This document shows positions 27,928 through 37,235 of a stretch of 64,000 bases of DNA, in pieces. Every line of letters starts with the position of its first letter. Positions within the stretch are counted from its first letter, which is position 1. The notes below the pieces were generated by a model, which was not told the DNA's origin, did no database searches, and worked only from the letters and a program-made list of their open reading frames with translations. The stretch is from Chlorobium sp. N1. Lineage in GTDB: Bacteria > Bacteroidota > Chlorobiia > Chlorobiales > Chlorobiaceae. Both the position numbers and the translations under genes were made by a program. Location: the NCBI RefSeq assembly GCF_004332115.1, contig NZ_SJPA01000001.1:663452-727451 (forward strand). Direction: 5' to 3'.

Positions 27928-28401
27928 CTACTTGCGCGACCGGCGTGGTTTCTCCTCGGAGGGAACCGACGGGAGGGTTGCCGAGGGGGAGCTGGTGTCG
28001 ATGCCCTCCTCACTCTTCTCGATGCCGGTGTCGCGCATGGAGTAGAACTCGACGAGGTTGCCGTCGGGATCCATGACGAAGAAGGCTCGCCCTTCGCGGC
28101 GGTTCGAGGGGCGGGTGACGAGGTGCACGCCGCTCTTCTCCATGAGGGCCGCGGCTTCGTCCACCTCGTGGTTCGAGGGGAGGCGGAACCCGAAATGGTC
28201 GACGCGGATGTCGCGCGCCTCGCGGGTACCGGGGGTCTCGGCCTTCACCAGCACCAGGAGGTCGGAACCGATCCTGAGATAGGTGATGTTGGCGCCGACC
28301 CGGTGGTCGAGGCCGAGGCCGAGGATCCCGGTGTAGAACGCTTCGGACTCGCGAAGGTCGTTGACCCGGAGGGTGATCTGGTTAATTCCCGTCAGTTTCA
28401 T
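27928..28401 (-). CDS. glyoxalase/VOC superfamily protein
   Basis: A single VOC domain: LTGINQITLRVNDLRESEAFYTGILG, VDHFGFRLPS, and AFFVMDPDGNLVEFYSM with a C-terminal metal-ligand Glu. Metal ligands typical of glyoxalase I (His near the start, His in VDHFGF, Glu near the end) are only partly kept: the first position is Gln/Thr. After residue 130 a Ser/Pro/Lys-rich tail of about 27 residues follows. ATG 28401 has GAGG six bases upstream and is preferred over ATG 28407. It overlaps the rpoZ end by 20 bases. The substrate is unknown. Confidence 0.85.
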   Translation of the reverse strand: MKLTGINQITLRVNDLRESEAFYTGILGLGLDHRVGANITYLRIGSDLLVLVKAETPGTREARDIRVDHFGFRLPSNHEVDEAAALMEKSGVHLVTRPSNRREGRAFFVMDPDGNLVEFYSMRDTGIEKSEEGIDTSSPSATLPSVPSEEKPRRSRK

Positions 28402-28735
28402 GCTCATCCTCGATCTTCGCCGGTTTGGGTTCAGCGGGCTTCTCGACCGTGTAGTCGAACTTGTGGTTGAAGAACTCGCCCACTGCGCGGTGTGAGGCCT
28501 TCTCGCGGCACTCGAACTCGAGGCTGATGGCGATCTGCTCGGGGAAGACCCGGTCGGACTCGCTCTCGCTGCTCGGGTTGCGGATCATCTCCTTGTAGGG
28601 AAGGAGCTTCTCCTCGAGCTCGGCGCGCTCCTCCTCGTGGATCTTGCGGGCACGCTTGGATATGGCGACCACGGTTTCGTAGAGGTTGTCGTGGGTGCTT
28701 CTCAACTTGTTCAGGTCAACGGGTTTGACTGACAT
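28382..28735 (-). CDS. rpoZ: RNA polymerase omega subunit (RpoZ/Rpb6 type)
   Basis: 117 residues. NLYETVVAISKRARKIHEEE is the conserved omega/Rpb6 helix that clamps the beta-prime subunit. The protein resembles the longer omega of Bacteroidota/Chlorobiota rather than the E. coli form, with a charged C-terminus (KPAEPKPAKIEDEHETDGN). Gene order gmk-rpoZ on the minus strand supports the call, as this pair is widely conserved. Its start overlaps the gmk end by 20 bases; its end overlaps the VOC gene. Confidence 0.85.
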   Translation of the reverse strand: MSVKPVDLNKLRSTHDNLYETVVAISKRARKIHEEERAELEEKLLPYKEMIRNPSSESESDRVFPEQIAISLEFECREKASHRAVGEFFNHKFDYTVEKPAEPKPAKIEDEHETDGN

Positions 28736-29333
28736 CGTTTCGGGTGGTTTGCTTAGTTGAAAGAAAGTTCTCTATTGCCCGGCCGACGGCTTCGACCGCC
28801 TCCTCCAGGTCGTCGTTGACGAAGACCCGGTCGAACCGGTCCGCGTAGCCGAGCTCGAGCTCGGCACGCTCGAGGCGCGTTTTCAGGCTCTCCTCGTCCT
28901 CGCTCTTGCGCGAACGGAGCCGCTCCCTCAGCACCTCCATCGAAGGGGGCTTCAGGAAGACGAGGAGCGAATCGTCCCCGAAAAGCCGCTTGAGGTTCAT
29001 TGCGCCCTTCACGTCGAGGTCGAAGAGCAGGTCGGTGCCTTCCCGCATCGCCTCGCGGGTCTTTTCCAGGAGGGTTCCGTAATGGTTGCCGAAAAAGAAC
29101 TCGTGCTCGATGAATCCCCCCTCGTCGACGGTGCGAAGGAACTCCTCCGTGGAGAGGAAGTGGTAGTTGACGCCGTCCAGCTCTCCCTCGCGCATGGGGC
29201 GGGTCGTCGCGGAGACGGAGAAGCGCATGGAGGGGAAACGCTCGAGGATACGGCGCGCGATGGTCGACTTTCCGGTGCCGGACGGCGCCGAAAAGACGAC
29301 AAGGCGTCCCTCTCTCTTCCCCTGTGCTGTCAT
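28716..29333 (-). CDS. gmk: guanylate kinase
   Basis: Phosphorylates GMP to GDP. From ATG 29333 the protein has 205 residues, the normal length. P-loop FSAPSGTGKSTIARR, then FSVSATTRPMREGELDGVNYHF (GMP-binding Arg and Tyr), EFFFGNHYGTL, LLFDLDVKGAMNLKR and LRERLRSRKSEDEES complete the family set. The frame is open upstream into yicC, but the ATG just before the conserved start is the better choice. It follows yicC by five bases, in the common order yicC-gmk-rpoZ. Confidence 0.97.
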   Translation of the reverse strand: MTAQGKREGRLVVFSAPSGTGKSTIARRILERFPSMRFSVSATTRPMREGELDGVNYHFLSTEEFLRTVDEGGFIEHEFFFGNHYGTLLEKTREAMREGTDLLFDLDVKGAMNLKRLFGDDSLLVFLKPPSMEVLRERLRSRKSEDEESLKTRLERAELELGYADRFDRVFVNDDLEEAVEAVGRAIENFLSTKQTTRNDVSQTR

Positions 29334-29338
29334 ACGTC

Positions 29339-30226
29339 TTACTCTATGTTCTGGAGCTGCTCGCGGATCTTCTCCAGCTCCTCCTTGATGTGGACGACCT
29401 TCTGGGAGATCTCGGCGCTCTGTGATTTCGATGCGATCGTATTGGCCTCGCGGAGCTGCTCCTGGAGAAGGAAGTTGAGCTTCCGTCCCGTGCCGCTCTC
29501 GTCGTTGTGCATCTCTTCGAGGAAAAACTTGTTGTGGCTGCGGAAACGCGTGAGCTCCTCGGTGATGTCGAGCCGGTCGGCCGAAAGCACCAGCTCCATC
29601 TCGAGCCGGTCGCGGCTGTAGGCGATGTCCCTGCCGGCGACGGCCTCTACCTTCGCGGCAAGCTTCCGCCGCACGGTTTCGAGATTGCCTTCCGAGAGGG
29701 TGCTGACAAGCGTGAGGGTATCGTCGATCTCGGCGATGCGCCGGGCGAAGTCCTGCAGGAGCTCCCTGCCTTCCCGCCGGCGCATCTCCTTGAGCTTTTC
29801 GACCGCCTCGAGGACGATGGGGCAAACGAGCGCCCAGAGCGCTTCGGAGTCGTCGAGCGGGGAGGCCGCGCTTTCGAAGACCTCGGAAAAACGGAGCAGG
29901 TGGTCGAGCGTGACCTCCGGCTTCACGCCGGAGGCAAGGGCGAGCTCGTCGAGCAGCCGGCGGCAGGCGCTGGCCTTTTCGGTGTTGACGCTCGTCTGGA
30001 GGGGCTCGCTTTCGTCCATCTGGACCTGCACGTAGACGGAGATCTTTCCCCGCTGGAACCGTGCCCGGACCATCTCGCGGACCTCGAGCTCGTAGGAGAG
30101 GAGCTGACGGGGCAGCTTGACGCCGATCTCGGCGAACCGGTTGTTGACCGAGCGCAGCTCGACGAGGGCTTTCACCCCGTCGTGCACCCGTTCGGCGCTG
30201 CCGTATCCGGTCATACTTTCCAGCAT
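29339..30226 (-). CDS. yicC: YicC family endoribonuclease
   Basis: 295 residues. The N-terminus LESMTGYGSAE and the C-terminal DUF1732 block (EEMHNDESGTGRKLNFLLQE, REANTIASKS) are the two family signatures; the C-terminal part carries conserved acidic residues for metal binding. E. coli YicC is an endoribonuclease that takes part in small-RNA turnover. ATG 30226 is preferred because GGTGGGAC sits just upstream; earlier starts in the frame lack such a site. First gene of yicC-gmk-rpoZ-VOC. Confidence 0.93.
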   Translation of the reverse strand: MLESMTGYGSAERVHDGVKALVELRSVNNRFAEIGVKLPRQLLSYELEVREMVRARFQRGKISVYVQVQMDESEPLQTSVNTEKASACRRLLDELALASGVKPEVTLDHLLRFSEVFESAASPLDDSEALWALVCPIVLEAVEKLKEMRRREGRELLQDFARRIAEIDDTLTLVSTLSEGNLETVRRKLAAKVEAVAGRDIAYSRDRLEMELVLSADRLDITEELTRFRSHNKFFLEEMHNDESGTGRKLNFLLQEQLREANTIASKSQSAEISQKVVHIKEELEKIREQLQNIE

Positions 30227-30336
30227 AGTCCCACCCAGCTCTAGAGGTTGTGCAATAACGCGCAGCCGTTCCGGACGCACCGGCCGGCGGGATTCATGCC
30301 CGACGGAAAGGGTGCGCCCGGATACGGAAAACCGGC

Positions 30337-30606
30337 TTACTTGCGCAGATCGAGGTCGGCGAGGACCTGGCGGTAGCGCTCGATGTCGACCTGCTGGAGG
30401 TACTTCAGGGCCTTCTTGCGCTTGCCGACGATCATGAGCAGGCCGCGGCGCGAGTGCTTGTCTTTCGGATGTGCCTTGAGGTGCCCGGTGAGCTCGGTGA
30501 TCCTGCGGCTGAACAGGGCGACCTGTACTTCGGTCTTGCCGGTATTCTTGTCGTTGCCGCCGAACTCGGTGATGAGTGCTGCCTTGTGCTCTTTTGAAAG
30601 CGTCAT
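30337..30606 (-). CDS. rpsO: 30S ribosomal protein S15
   Basis: 89 residues, exactly the usual size. It starts MTLSKEHKAALITEFGGND and contains DTGKTEVQ-like KNTGKTEVQVALFSRRI, LTGHLKAHPKDKHSRRGLL and KRKKALKYLQ, the four-helix family pattern. S15 nucleates the 16S platform. It ends the rimP-nusA-infB-rbfA-truB-ribF-rpsO run, 51 bases after ribF. About 110 bases separate it from yicC. Confidence 0.98.
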   Translation of the reverse strand: MTLSKEHKAALITEFGGNDKNTGKTEVQVALFSRRITELTGHLKAHPKDKHSRRGLLMIVGKRKKALKYLQQVDIERYRQVLADLDLRK

Positions 30607-30657
30607 GTTCTCTTTCTGTTAGTAATGGTAAATCGGTTGACCTGCAATATAATATTC

Positions 30658-31620
30658 CTAACGATACAACTCCACCGTTTTTTTATCTTTTTCAAGCTGT
30701 TCGCTGAGCGCATCGAACGAGGGGAACTTCCGCTCGTCGCGCACGAAGTGCAGGAGGCTGAAGCTGAGCTCCCGGCCGTAGAGCGATCCCTCCCGGCCGA
30801 GGATGTGCGCCTCGATGGAGAGCGGGCCCTCCCGCCCGACCGTCGGGCGCACGCCGACGTTCATCATCGCCCGCCACACCCGGCCGTCGATTTCGGTCTC
30901 GGCGACGTAGACCCCCGCGCGCGGCAGGAGCTTGTGCGGGTCGGTGAGCCGTATGTTCACGGTCGGGAACCCCAGCCCCCTTCCGCGCCCGTCTCCCCCG
31001 ACCACCGTGCCGCCGAGCCGGAAAGGGGAGCCGAGGAACGCATTGGCCTCCTCGACGCGCCCTTCCCTGAGGAGCTGGCGGATGCGGGTGCTCGAGAAGT
31101 GCCCGCCCTCGAGCCGCACCTCTTCGACCACCTCGACCTGGAAGCCGAGCTCGCCGCCGAGGCGCCGAAGGTCCTCTCCCCCGCCCCGCCGCCCGCGGCC
31201 GAACCCGTGGTCGTACCCGACGACGATGCTCTGCAGGCCGATCATCCCGACCAGCACCTCCCGGATGAACTCCTCCGAGGTGCGCGAGGCGAACTCCGGC
31301 GTGAAGCGCACGATGAAGAGCAGGTCGACCGATTCGGCCTCGAGCAGCCGGATCTTCTCGTCAAGCGTCGTGAGCAGCCCGAGCGGACCGGTCAGCTCGC
31401 CCCCGAGCACCCGGCGCGGGTGCGGCTCGAAGGTCACCACCACGCTGCGCAGCCCCCGCTCCCGGGCGATCGAGACCATCCGGGAGATGATCCTGCGATG
31501 GCCGCAGTGCACCCCGTCGAACGCCCCGACCGTGACGGCCGAGGGAACGGCCGTGAACGCCGCCTCGCCCCCTGAACGCAGGGGACGGACCTCGTGGCTG
31601 TCGTAGATAACGATCTGCAT
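30658..31620 (-). CDS. ribF: bifunctional riboflavin kinase/FAD synthetase
   Basis: Makes FMN and FAD. 320 residues: the N-terminal FAD synthetase domain (about 25-180) with VTVGAFDGVHCGHRRII, VVVTFEPHPRRVLG, FTPEFASRTSEEF and VGYDHGFGRGRRGG, then the riboflavin kinase domain (about 190-315) with RGLGFPTVNIRL, GVYVAETEIDG, MMNVGVRPTVG and the catalytic Glu in IEAHILG. Start ATG 31620. It lies between truB and rpsO in the translation operon, a common place for ribF. Confidence 0.97.
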   Translation of the reverse strand: MQIVIYDSHEVRPLRSGGEAAFTAVPSAVTVGAFDGVHCGHRRIISRMVSIARERGLRSVVVTFEPHPRRVLGGELTGPLGLLTTLDEKIRLLEAESVDLLFIVRFTPEFASRTSEEFIREVLVGMIGLQSIVVGYDHGFGRGRRGGGEDLRRLGGELGFQVEVVEEVRLEGGHFSSTRIRQLLREGRVEEANAFLGSPFRLGGTVVGGDGRGRGLGFPTVNIRLTDPHKLLPRAGVYVAETEIDGRVWRAMMNVGVRPTVGREGPLSIEAHILGREGSLYGRELSFSLLHFVRDERKFPSFDALSEQLEKDKKTVELYR

Positions 31621-31643
31621 CTTCGCCTGCTCCCTGTTAGCGA

Positions 31644-32387
31644 TTACTCTTCATGACCGCCCGCTTCGGCATCAAACGCCGTCTGGCGCTCGATGCGCTC
31701 CATCGCCTCAGCGACCCTCATCGCATCCTCCACCCGGTAGGGACCGATCGCCGTCCGTCGCAGCCCGGCGAGATACCCGCCGACCCCGAGCTCGCGTCCG
31801 AGCTCATGGGCGATCACCCGGATGTAGGCCCCCTTCGAGACGACGAGCCGGCAGTGCACGAAGGGCAGCTCGACCCGCTCCACCTCGAAAGAGTGGATCA
31901 CGATGGGGCGCGCCTTGCGCTCCTTCACCTCCTCGCCCCGGCGCGCCATCTCGTAAAGGCGCCGCCCCTCGTGCCAGACCGCCGAGTGCATCGGCGGCTG
32001 CTGCAGGCGCGGTCCCACGAACGAAGCCGCAACGCGGCGGACGTCCGCTTCGCTGAGGTGGTCTACGGGGGTCTGGCGGCACTCTTCGGTCTCGACGTCG
32101 TGGCTCGGGGTCTCGGCGCCGAGCTTGATCGTGGCCAGGTACTCCTTGTCGAGCCCTTCGAGGGAGGAGATCTCCTTGGTCCTGCGTCCTGTCGCCAGGA
32201 TGAGCAGCCCGGTGGCTTTCGGGTCGAGCGTGCCGCAGTGGCCGACCTTGCGCTTCAGCCCGCCCCGCTTGTAGGTATTGCGGATCTTGGCGACGACGTC
32301 GAACGAGGTCCAGTCGAGCGGCTTGTCGACAAGGAGGAACTCCCCCGCTTCGGGGACGCCCGGGGTTTCGGTGTGCAGTACTTCCAT
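31644..32387 (-). CDS. truB: tRNA pseudouridine(55) synthase
   Basis: Makes pseudouridine 55 in the T-loop of tRNAs. From ATG 32387 it has 247 residues: FLLVDKPLDWTSFDVVAKIR, the catalytic block KVGHCGTLDPKATGLLILATG with the Asp nucleophile, KEYLATIKLGAETPSHDVE, QQPPMHSAVWHEGRRLYEMAR and VVSKGAYIRVIAHELG. The C-terminal PUA domain of many TruB proteins is absent, so this is the short form. The open frame runs further upstream, but the MEVLHTETPG start is the only suitable ATG. It lies between rbfA and ribF. Confidence 0.96.
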   Translation of the reverse strand: MEVLHTETPGVPEAGEFLLVDKPLDWTSFDVVAKIRNTYKRGGLKRKVGHCGTLDPKATGLLILATGRRTKEISSLEGLDKEYLATIKLGAETPSHDVETEECRQTPVDHLSEADVRRVAASFVGPRLQQPPMHSAVWHEGRRLYEMARRGEEVKERKARPIVIHSFEVERVELPFVHCRLVVSKGAYIRVIAHELGRELGVGGYLAGLRRTAIGPYRVEDAMRVAEAMERIERQTAFDAEAGGHEE

Positions 32388-32409
32388 CAGAGGCAGGCTT
32401 CCCCGGCGC

Positions 32410-32769
32410 TCAGGCCTGCTCCCCGTCGTCCTTGCGGACGCTGCGGAGCAGTTCCTCGATGCGGCTGGCCTGTTCGTAGAGCCGGTCCTCGTGGAACTCG
32501 AGTTCGGGAATGCGGCGGAACTGGTGGCGGATCCTTCCGGAGAGCATGTGGCGGATGTTCTTCGTCTCCTCCTGCAGGAACGCCATCGCTTCGTGCCGCT
32601 CGCTGGAGCTGCCGATGATGGAGACATAGGCGCGCGCAAGCCCGAGGTCGGCCGTGACCTTCACGTCGACCACGGTGAGCAGCGGCCCGCCCCGCGGATA
32701 CTCCTTCTCGAGGATCGCTCCCAGCTCATGCTGCAGGAGCGATGCGACTTTTTCTGTTCGTCTCGACAT
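32410..32769 (-). CDS. rbfA: ribosome-binding factor A
   Basis: 119 residues, a single KH-like domain that matures the 5' end of 16S rRNA. RRTEKVASLLQHELGAILEKE at the start, LLTVVDVKVTADLGLARAYVSI in the middle and HMLSGRIRHQFRRIPELEFHED at the end are diagnostic. Start ATG 32769, 18 bases downstream of infB. truB follows 22 bases later. Confidence 0.96.
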   Translation of the reverse strand: MSRRTEKVASLLQHELGAILEKEYPRGGPLLTVVDVKVTADLGLARAYVSIIGSSSERHEAMAFLQEETKNIRHMLSGRIRHQFRRIPELEFHEDRLYEQASRIEELLRSVRKDDGEQA

Positions 32770-32787
32770 AGGTCGGCTGGCAGGGAA

Positions 32788-35496
32788 TCAGAGTTTGCGT
32801 TTCTTCTCGACGATGCGGTAGGCCTCGACCACGTCGCCGACCTTGATATCGTCGTAGTTCTTCAGGCCCACGCCGCACTCGTAGCCGGCATCGACCTCCT
32901 TGACGTCGTCCTTGAAGCGGCGCAGGGTGTCGAGCTGGCCGTCGTAGATCTGCACGCCGTCGCGCAGGAGGCGGACCTTGGCGTCGCGCAGGATCTTGCC
33001 CTCGAGCACGTAGCAGCCGCCGACGTTGCCGACCTTCGGCACCCTGAAGACCTGGCGGATCTCGAGCGAGCCGAGGCTCTCCTCGTGCAGCTCCGGCGAG
33101 AGCATGCCCTCGAGCGCCTTCTCGACGTCCTCGAGCACGTGGTAGATGACGCTGTAGAAGCGGACGTCGAGGTCCTCCTTCTCGGCGAGTTTCTTGGCGT
33201 TGACGTTCGGCCGGACGCGGAAGCCGATGATGATGGCATCGGAAGCCGCTGCCAGCAGCACGTCGGTCTCGGTGATCTGGCCCACGCCCTGGTGGATGAT
33301 CTGCACCTTCACCTCGTCGTTCTGGATCTTCATGAGACCGTCGGCGAGTGCCTGGATCGAGCCGTCCGTATCGGCCTTGATGATGACGCTGAGCTCCTTC
33401 ATGAGGCCCTCCTTGATCTGGCGGGCGATGCTGTCGAGCTTGACGCGGGTGCTGCGGCGGAACTCGTGCTCGCGGCGGATGATCTGGCGCTTCTGGGCCA
33501 GGTCGCGCGCCTCGCGGTCACCCTCCATGACGGTGAGGACGTCGCCGGCCTGCGGAAGGTCCTCGAAACCGAGCACGCTGACGGGCTGCGACGGGCCGGC
33601 CGCCTGGATGCGCTTGCCGCGCTCGTCCATCAGCGCACGGACCTTGCCCATGATGTTGCCGGCAACGAACGGGTCGCCGACCTTGAGGAAGCCGCGCTGC
33701 ACGAGCACGGTCGAGATGACGCCCTTGCCCTTGTCGAGCTCGCTCTCCACGATGACGCCGCTGGCGGGAACCTCTTTCGAATAGTTGCCCTTGAGCTCGC
33801 GGACGTCCGCTTCGGTCAGCACCTTGTCGAGCAGCTCCTCGATGCCGAGACCCTTCTTGGCCGAGATCTCCTGGCACTGGCTCTCGCCGCCCCACTCCTC
33901 GACCAGTACGCCGGCCTCGGAGAGCTGGGTCTTGATCTTCTCGGGGTTGGCCTCCGGCTTGTCCATCTTGTTGATGGCCACCACCATCGGCACCCCTGCC
34001 GCCTTGGCGTGGTTGATCGCCTCGATGGTCTGCGGCATGACGCTGTCGTCGGCCGCGACGACGAGGATGACGATATCGGTCACCTGGGCACCGCGGGCGC
34101 GCATGGCGGTGAAGGCCTCGTGACCCGGGGTGTCGAGGAAGGTGACCTTGCGGCCGTTGGCAGCCGTCACCTCGTAGGCCGCCACGTGCTGCGTGATGCC
34201 GCCGGACTCGCCGGCCACCACGTTGCTGTTGCGGATGTAGTCGAGCAGCGAGGTCTTGCCGTGGTCGACGTGGCCCATGATGGTCACCACCGGGGGACGG
34301 GTGGCGAGGTCCTCCTCGCGGTCGACCGCCTCTTCGACGGCGGTCGCCTCGACCTCGGAGATGAACTCGGCCTCGAAGCCGAACTCGAGGGCGATCAGCT
34401 CGATCGACTCCCTGTCGAGACGCTGGTTGATGGTGACGAACTTGCCGAGAGTGAAGCACTTCTGGATGATGTCCCTGGCGGTCACGCCCATCAGCTCGGC
34501 GAGCTCATGGGGAGAGGCGTACTCGGTGACGCGCATGATCTGCTGTGCGAGCTCGCGCTCCATGTCCGCCTCCTCCTGTTCGCGCTCGCGCTCCATCTTG
34601 CGCTGCTTGCGGAACTTCGAACGCGAACCGGAGCCGGAGCTGTCGTCCATGCCGCTGACGGTGGCGCGGATGTTGGCCGAGATGACTTTTTCGTCGACGG
34701 CCGGCTTCTTCTTCTTGCCCTTCTTCTTGCCCATGCCGAACCCTTCCGAGACGACCCCTCCGGCGGGCTTCTTCTTGGGCTTGCCGTCCTCGCCGACCTC
34801 GGTGGAGCCGGAGGTGTCGAACTCGTCGCGGAGTTCGACGGCCTGCTCGCGGAAGTTCTTCTTCTTGCCCTTCCGCTTGCGGTCGGCCTCGCTCTCGATC
34901 TCGAGCGTGCCGAGCACGGTCAGCCCGCCGATGTTCTTCGGCGCGTCGTAGGAGACGATCTGGTCGTTGGGAGCCGCCTCGACCGGAGCCGGAGGAGCCT
35001 CGGGAGCGGGGACCTCCGAAGGGGCCTCGGCCGCGGGTGCGGCTTCAGGCTCTGCGGAGGGGGCTTCGGGAGCGGCCGGAGCGGGAGCCGGAGTCTCTGC
35101 GGCCTCAGCCTGCGGGGCCACGGGGGGCACCACGGGAGGAGTCACGGGGCGGACGGGAGGCTCGGCGACCGGAGGAGGAGGCGGCGCGACGGGTCCGGGC
35201 GTGAGGGTCTCGCGGAGCATCTGCTCCTTCTCGACGGCGCGACGGGACTGCTCTTCGAGGCGCGTGAGACGCTGCTGCTTCTCGGCGCGGATCTTCTGGG
35301 TCTCCTCGACCATCTTCTTCTCGTCGCTGAACTCGCTGAAGATCAGGGCGCGGATCTCCCCGTCGACCATCGAGGAGGTCGAGGCGACCTTGGCCCCCTC
35401 CCCCTTGACGAAGCGCAGGACCTCCTGAGGGCTCACCTGGAGCTCTCTTGCTATGTCACTGATCCGGTATTTCTTGTCCATGTCCTCAACGGCCAT
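32788..35496 (-). CDS. infB: translation initiation factor IF-2
   Basis: GTPase that brings fMet-tRNA to the 30S subunit. 902 residues from ATG 35496, chosen because AGGAGG lies six bases upstream; the earlier ATG 35502 touches that site. Order: an IF2_N helical motif (YRISDIARELQVSPQEVLRF), a coiled-coil and Pro/Ala/Glu-rich linker (about 80-215), a Lys-rich stretch, a second IF2_N region (about 330), the G domain with GHVDHGKTSLLDYIR (about 408), DTPGHEAF and NKMDKPEAN, then domains II, III and IV. The long acidic linker is species-specific. It follows nusA in the operon. Confidence 0.97.
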   Translation of the reverse strand: MAVEDMDKKYRISDIARELQVSPQEVLRFVKGEGAKVASTSSMVDGEIRALIFSEFSDEKKMVEETQKIRAEKQQRLTRLEEQSRRAVEKEQMLRETLTPGPVAPPPPPVAEPPVRPVTPPVVPPVAPQAEAAETPAPAPAAPEAPSAEPEAAPAAEAPSEVPAPEAPPAPVEAAPNDQIVSYDAPKNIGGLTVLGTLEIESEADRKRKGKKKNFREQAVELRDEFDTSGSTEVGEDGKPKKKPAGGVVSEGFGMGKKKGKKKKPAVDEKVISANIRATVSGMDDSSGSGSRSKFRKQRKMEREREQEEADMERELAQQIMRVTEYASPHELAELMGVTARDIIQKCFTLGKFVTINQRLDRESIELIALEFGFEAEFISEVEATAVEEAVDREEDLATRPPVVTIMGHVDHGKTSLLDYIRNSNVVAGESGGITQHVAAYEVTAANGRKVTFLDTPGHEAFTAMRARGAQVTDIVILVVAADDSVMPQTIEAINHAKAAGVPMVVAINKMDKPEANPEKIKTQLSEAGVLVEEWGGESQCQEISAKKGLGIEELLDKVLTEADVRELKGNYSKEVPASGVIVESELDKGKGVISTVLVQRGFLKVGDPFVAGNIMGKVRALMDERGKRIQAAGPSQPVSVLGFEDLPQAGDVLTVMEGDREARDLAQKRQIIRREHEFRRSTRVKLDSIARQIKEGLMKELSVIIKADTDGSIQALADGLMKIQNDEVKVQIIHQGVGQITETDVLLAAASDAIIIGFRVRPNVNAKKLAEKEDLDVRFYSVIYHVLEDVEKALEGMLSPELHEESLGSLEIRQVFRVPKVGNVGGCYVLEGKILRDAKVRLLRDGVQIYDGQLDTLRRFKDDVKEVDAGYECGVGLKNYDDIKVGDVVEAYRIVEKKRKL

Positions 35497-35557
35497 ATAC
35501 ATCCTCCTCTGGATTAAAAAACTCTTTACTCGTTATCCACCTTCCGGCGCTGCGCCC

Positions 35558-37195
35558 TCACTCCTCTTCGGAGGCCGGCTCTGCGGCGTCGGCCGCGCCT
35601 TCGGGAGCCTCACCGGCCGGAGCGTCCTCAGCCCCGGCGCTCTCCCCCTCGATCTGTATGGCGACACGGTCCGCCTCGAAGAACATCGGCTCCGGCTCAC
35701 GGAAGAGCTCTTCGAGGTCCTCGTCGGAGAACTGCTCCTTCACGGTGCGGTAGATGGTGTCGGCGATCTTGTGCCAGTAGCGCTTCTCGTCCTCGGAGAT
35801 GCGGCGCTCGCGGGGCCTCGAGGGGCCGCGCATGCTCTTGCCGAACACGGTGACCTCATCGGGACGCTGGGGACCGAGCAGGGCCTGCTCGATCTCCTCC
35901 ACACCGGCCTTGAGGGCCTTTTTGGCGGTATCGAGCCCGGCGTCGAGCAGCTGGTAGATCATGTCGTCGCCGAACTCCTCGCGGAACTCGATGATGTCGA
36001 TGTCGGTCGGATCCTCCATCGAGCGGTCGATGACGTCGCGGTAGACGTCGATTTCATAGCCGGTGAGCTTCTCGGCCAGATGGATGTTGTTGCCGTTCTT
36101 GCCGATGGCGTACTTGATCTGGTCGGGCTTGAGCATGACGCGGGCCTTGCGGGTCTTCATGTCGGCGTGGACCGTCAGGGGGTCGATCTTGGCCGGCTGC
36201 AGGGCGCGCGAGATGTAGACCTGCGGCTCGTCGCTGTAGTAGATGACGTCGATGTTCTCGTTGTTGAGCTCTTTTACGATGCTCTGGATGCGCTTGCCGC
36301 GGTAGCCGACGGTGGCGCCGACGGGATCGATGCGCGCACTCGTCGATTCGACGGCGACCTTGGCGCGTTCGCCCGGCACGCGGGCGATGCCCTTGATGAC
36401 GATGAGCCCGTCGAGGATCTCGGGAACCTCCTGTTCGAAGAGCTTGTAGAGGAACCGGTCGTCGACGCGGGAGACGATGACCTTCATGCCGCCGTCAGCC
36501 TTCTCCTTCTCCTCGACCGTGCCGTCGTCGAGGCGGATCTTCTGGCGCTCGCGCTCGATGTTCTTCACATAGAGCTTCATGCGCGGGGTACGGCGCGGGT
36601 TGTCTTTCTTCATCATCTCCGACTTCGGAAGCACCAGCTCCACGCGGTGGTCCTTCGTCGTGTTGTAGGTAAAGATCACCTCGTTGGAACGGACCTGGTA
36701 GACCTCGGCGGCGACGACCTCGCCGACCTTCTCGAGGCACTCTTCGTACACAACCATGCGCTCGAGGTCGCGCACCTTCTTCTGCACCGACTGCTTGATG
36801 ATCTGGATGGACTTGCGCGACAGGTAGTCATCGAGCTTGATGGGACCCTCTTCATAGTAGTCCCCGACTTCGAGCGACTCGTCGATCTTGCGGACCTCCT
36901 CGAGGCTGATCTCGATCGGGGCGATGTCGACCTCCTCGACGATCTTCTTGAGGATGTAGACCTCGAAATCCCCTCTCTCGGGGTTGATGAAGATGTTGGC
37001 CTCGACCTCCGGGTCGTAGTCCTTGCGGAGCTGCTTCTGGATGATATCCTTGAGGAGGTCGGCGATGTCCATCTTCACCGCGGCGCTCTCGGTGCGCTTG
37101 TCGAGGAAGATCTTGGACTGCTCGATTTCACCGAACGCGCTTGCGATCTGCGCCTTCCTGTCGACTCCTTCAGCTTTTACCTGCTTTCTGGCCAT
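35558..37195 (-). CDS. nusA: transcription termination/antitermination factor NusA
   Basis: 545 residues from ATG 37195. The N-terminal domain that binds RNA polymerase (about 1-130, ESAAVKMDIADLLKDIIQKQ), S1 domain (about 135-200), then KH1 and KH2 (GLIVIKGIARVPGERAKVAVES, GATVGYRGKRIQSIVKELNNE, DQIKYAIGKNGNNIHLAEKL). The C-terminus beyond about 420 is not the acidic-repeat type of E. coli; it carries an Asp/Glu-rich region and ends in Ala/Glu (AGEAPEGAADAAEPASEEE). An upstream in-frame start would add 23 residues overlapping rimP. It lies between rimP and infB. Confidence 0.96.
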   Translation of the reverse strand: MARKQVKAEGVDRKAQIASAFGEIEQSKIFLDKRTESAAVKMDIADLLKDIIQKQLRKDYDPEVEANIFINPERGDFEVYILKKIVEEVDIAPIEISLEEVRKIDESLEVGDYYEEGPIKLDDYLSRKSIQIIKQSVQKKVRDLERMVVYEECLEKVGEVVAAEVYQVRSNEVIFTYNTTKDHRVELVLPKSEMMKKDNPRRTPRMKLYVKNIERERQKIRLDDGTVEEKEKADGGMKVIVSRVDDRFLYKLFEQEVPEILDGLIVIKGIARVPGERAKVAVESTSARIDPVGATVGYRGKRIQSIVKELNNENIDVIYYSDEPQVYISRALQPAKIDPLTVHADMKTRKARVMLKPDQIKYAIGKNGNNIHLAEKLTGYEIDVYRDVIDRSMEDPTDIDIIEFREEFGDDMIYQLLDAGLDTAKKALKAGVEEIEQALLGPQRPDEVTVFGKSMRGPSRPRERRISEDEKRYWHKIADTIYRTVKEQFSDEDLEELFREPEPMFFEADRVAIQIEGESAGAEDAPAGEAPEGAADAAEPASEEE

Positions 37196-37235
37196 CTCAT
37201 TCAATGATTGTGTGCATTTAGAAAAAAAGACAAAC

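Noticed and set aside
32278..35517. Plus-strand open frame of over 1000 codons opposite infB
   Set aside because: infB is certain from its G-domain motifs; the opposite frame is repetitive Leu/Ala/Asp/Arg sequence, the usual shadow in GC-rich DNA.
35453..37207. Plus-strand open frame of 584 codons opposite nusA
   Set aside because: Shadow of nusA with Leu/Val/Asp-rich composition and no domain.
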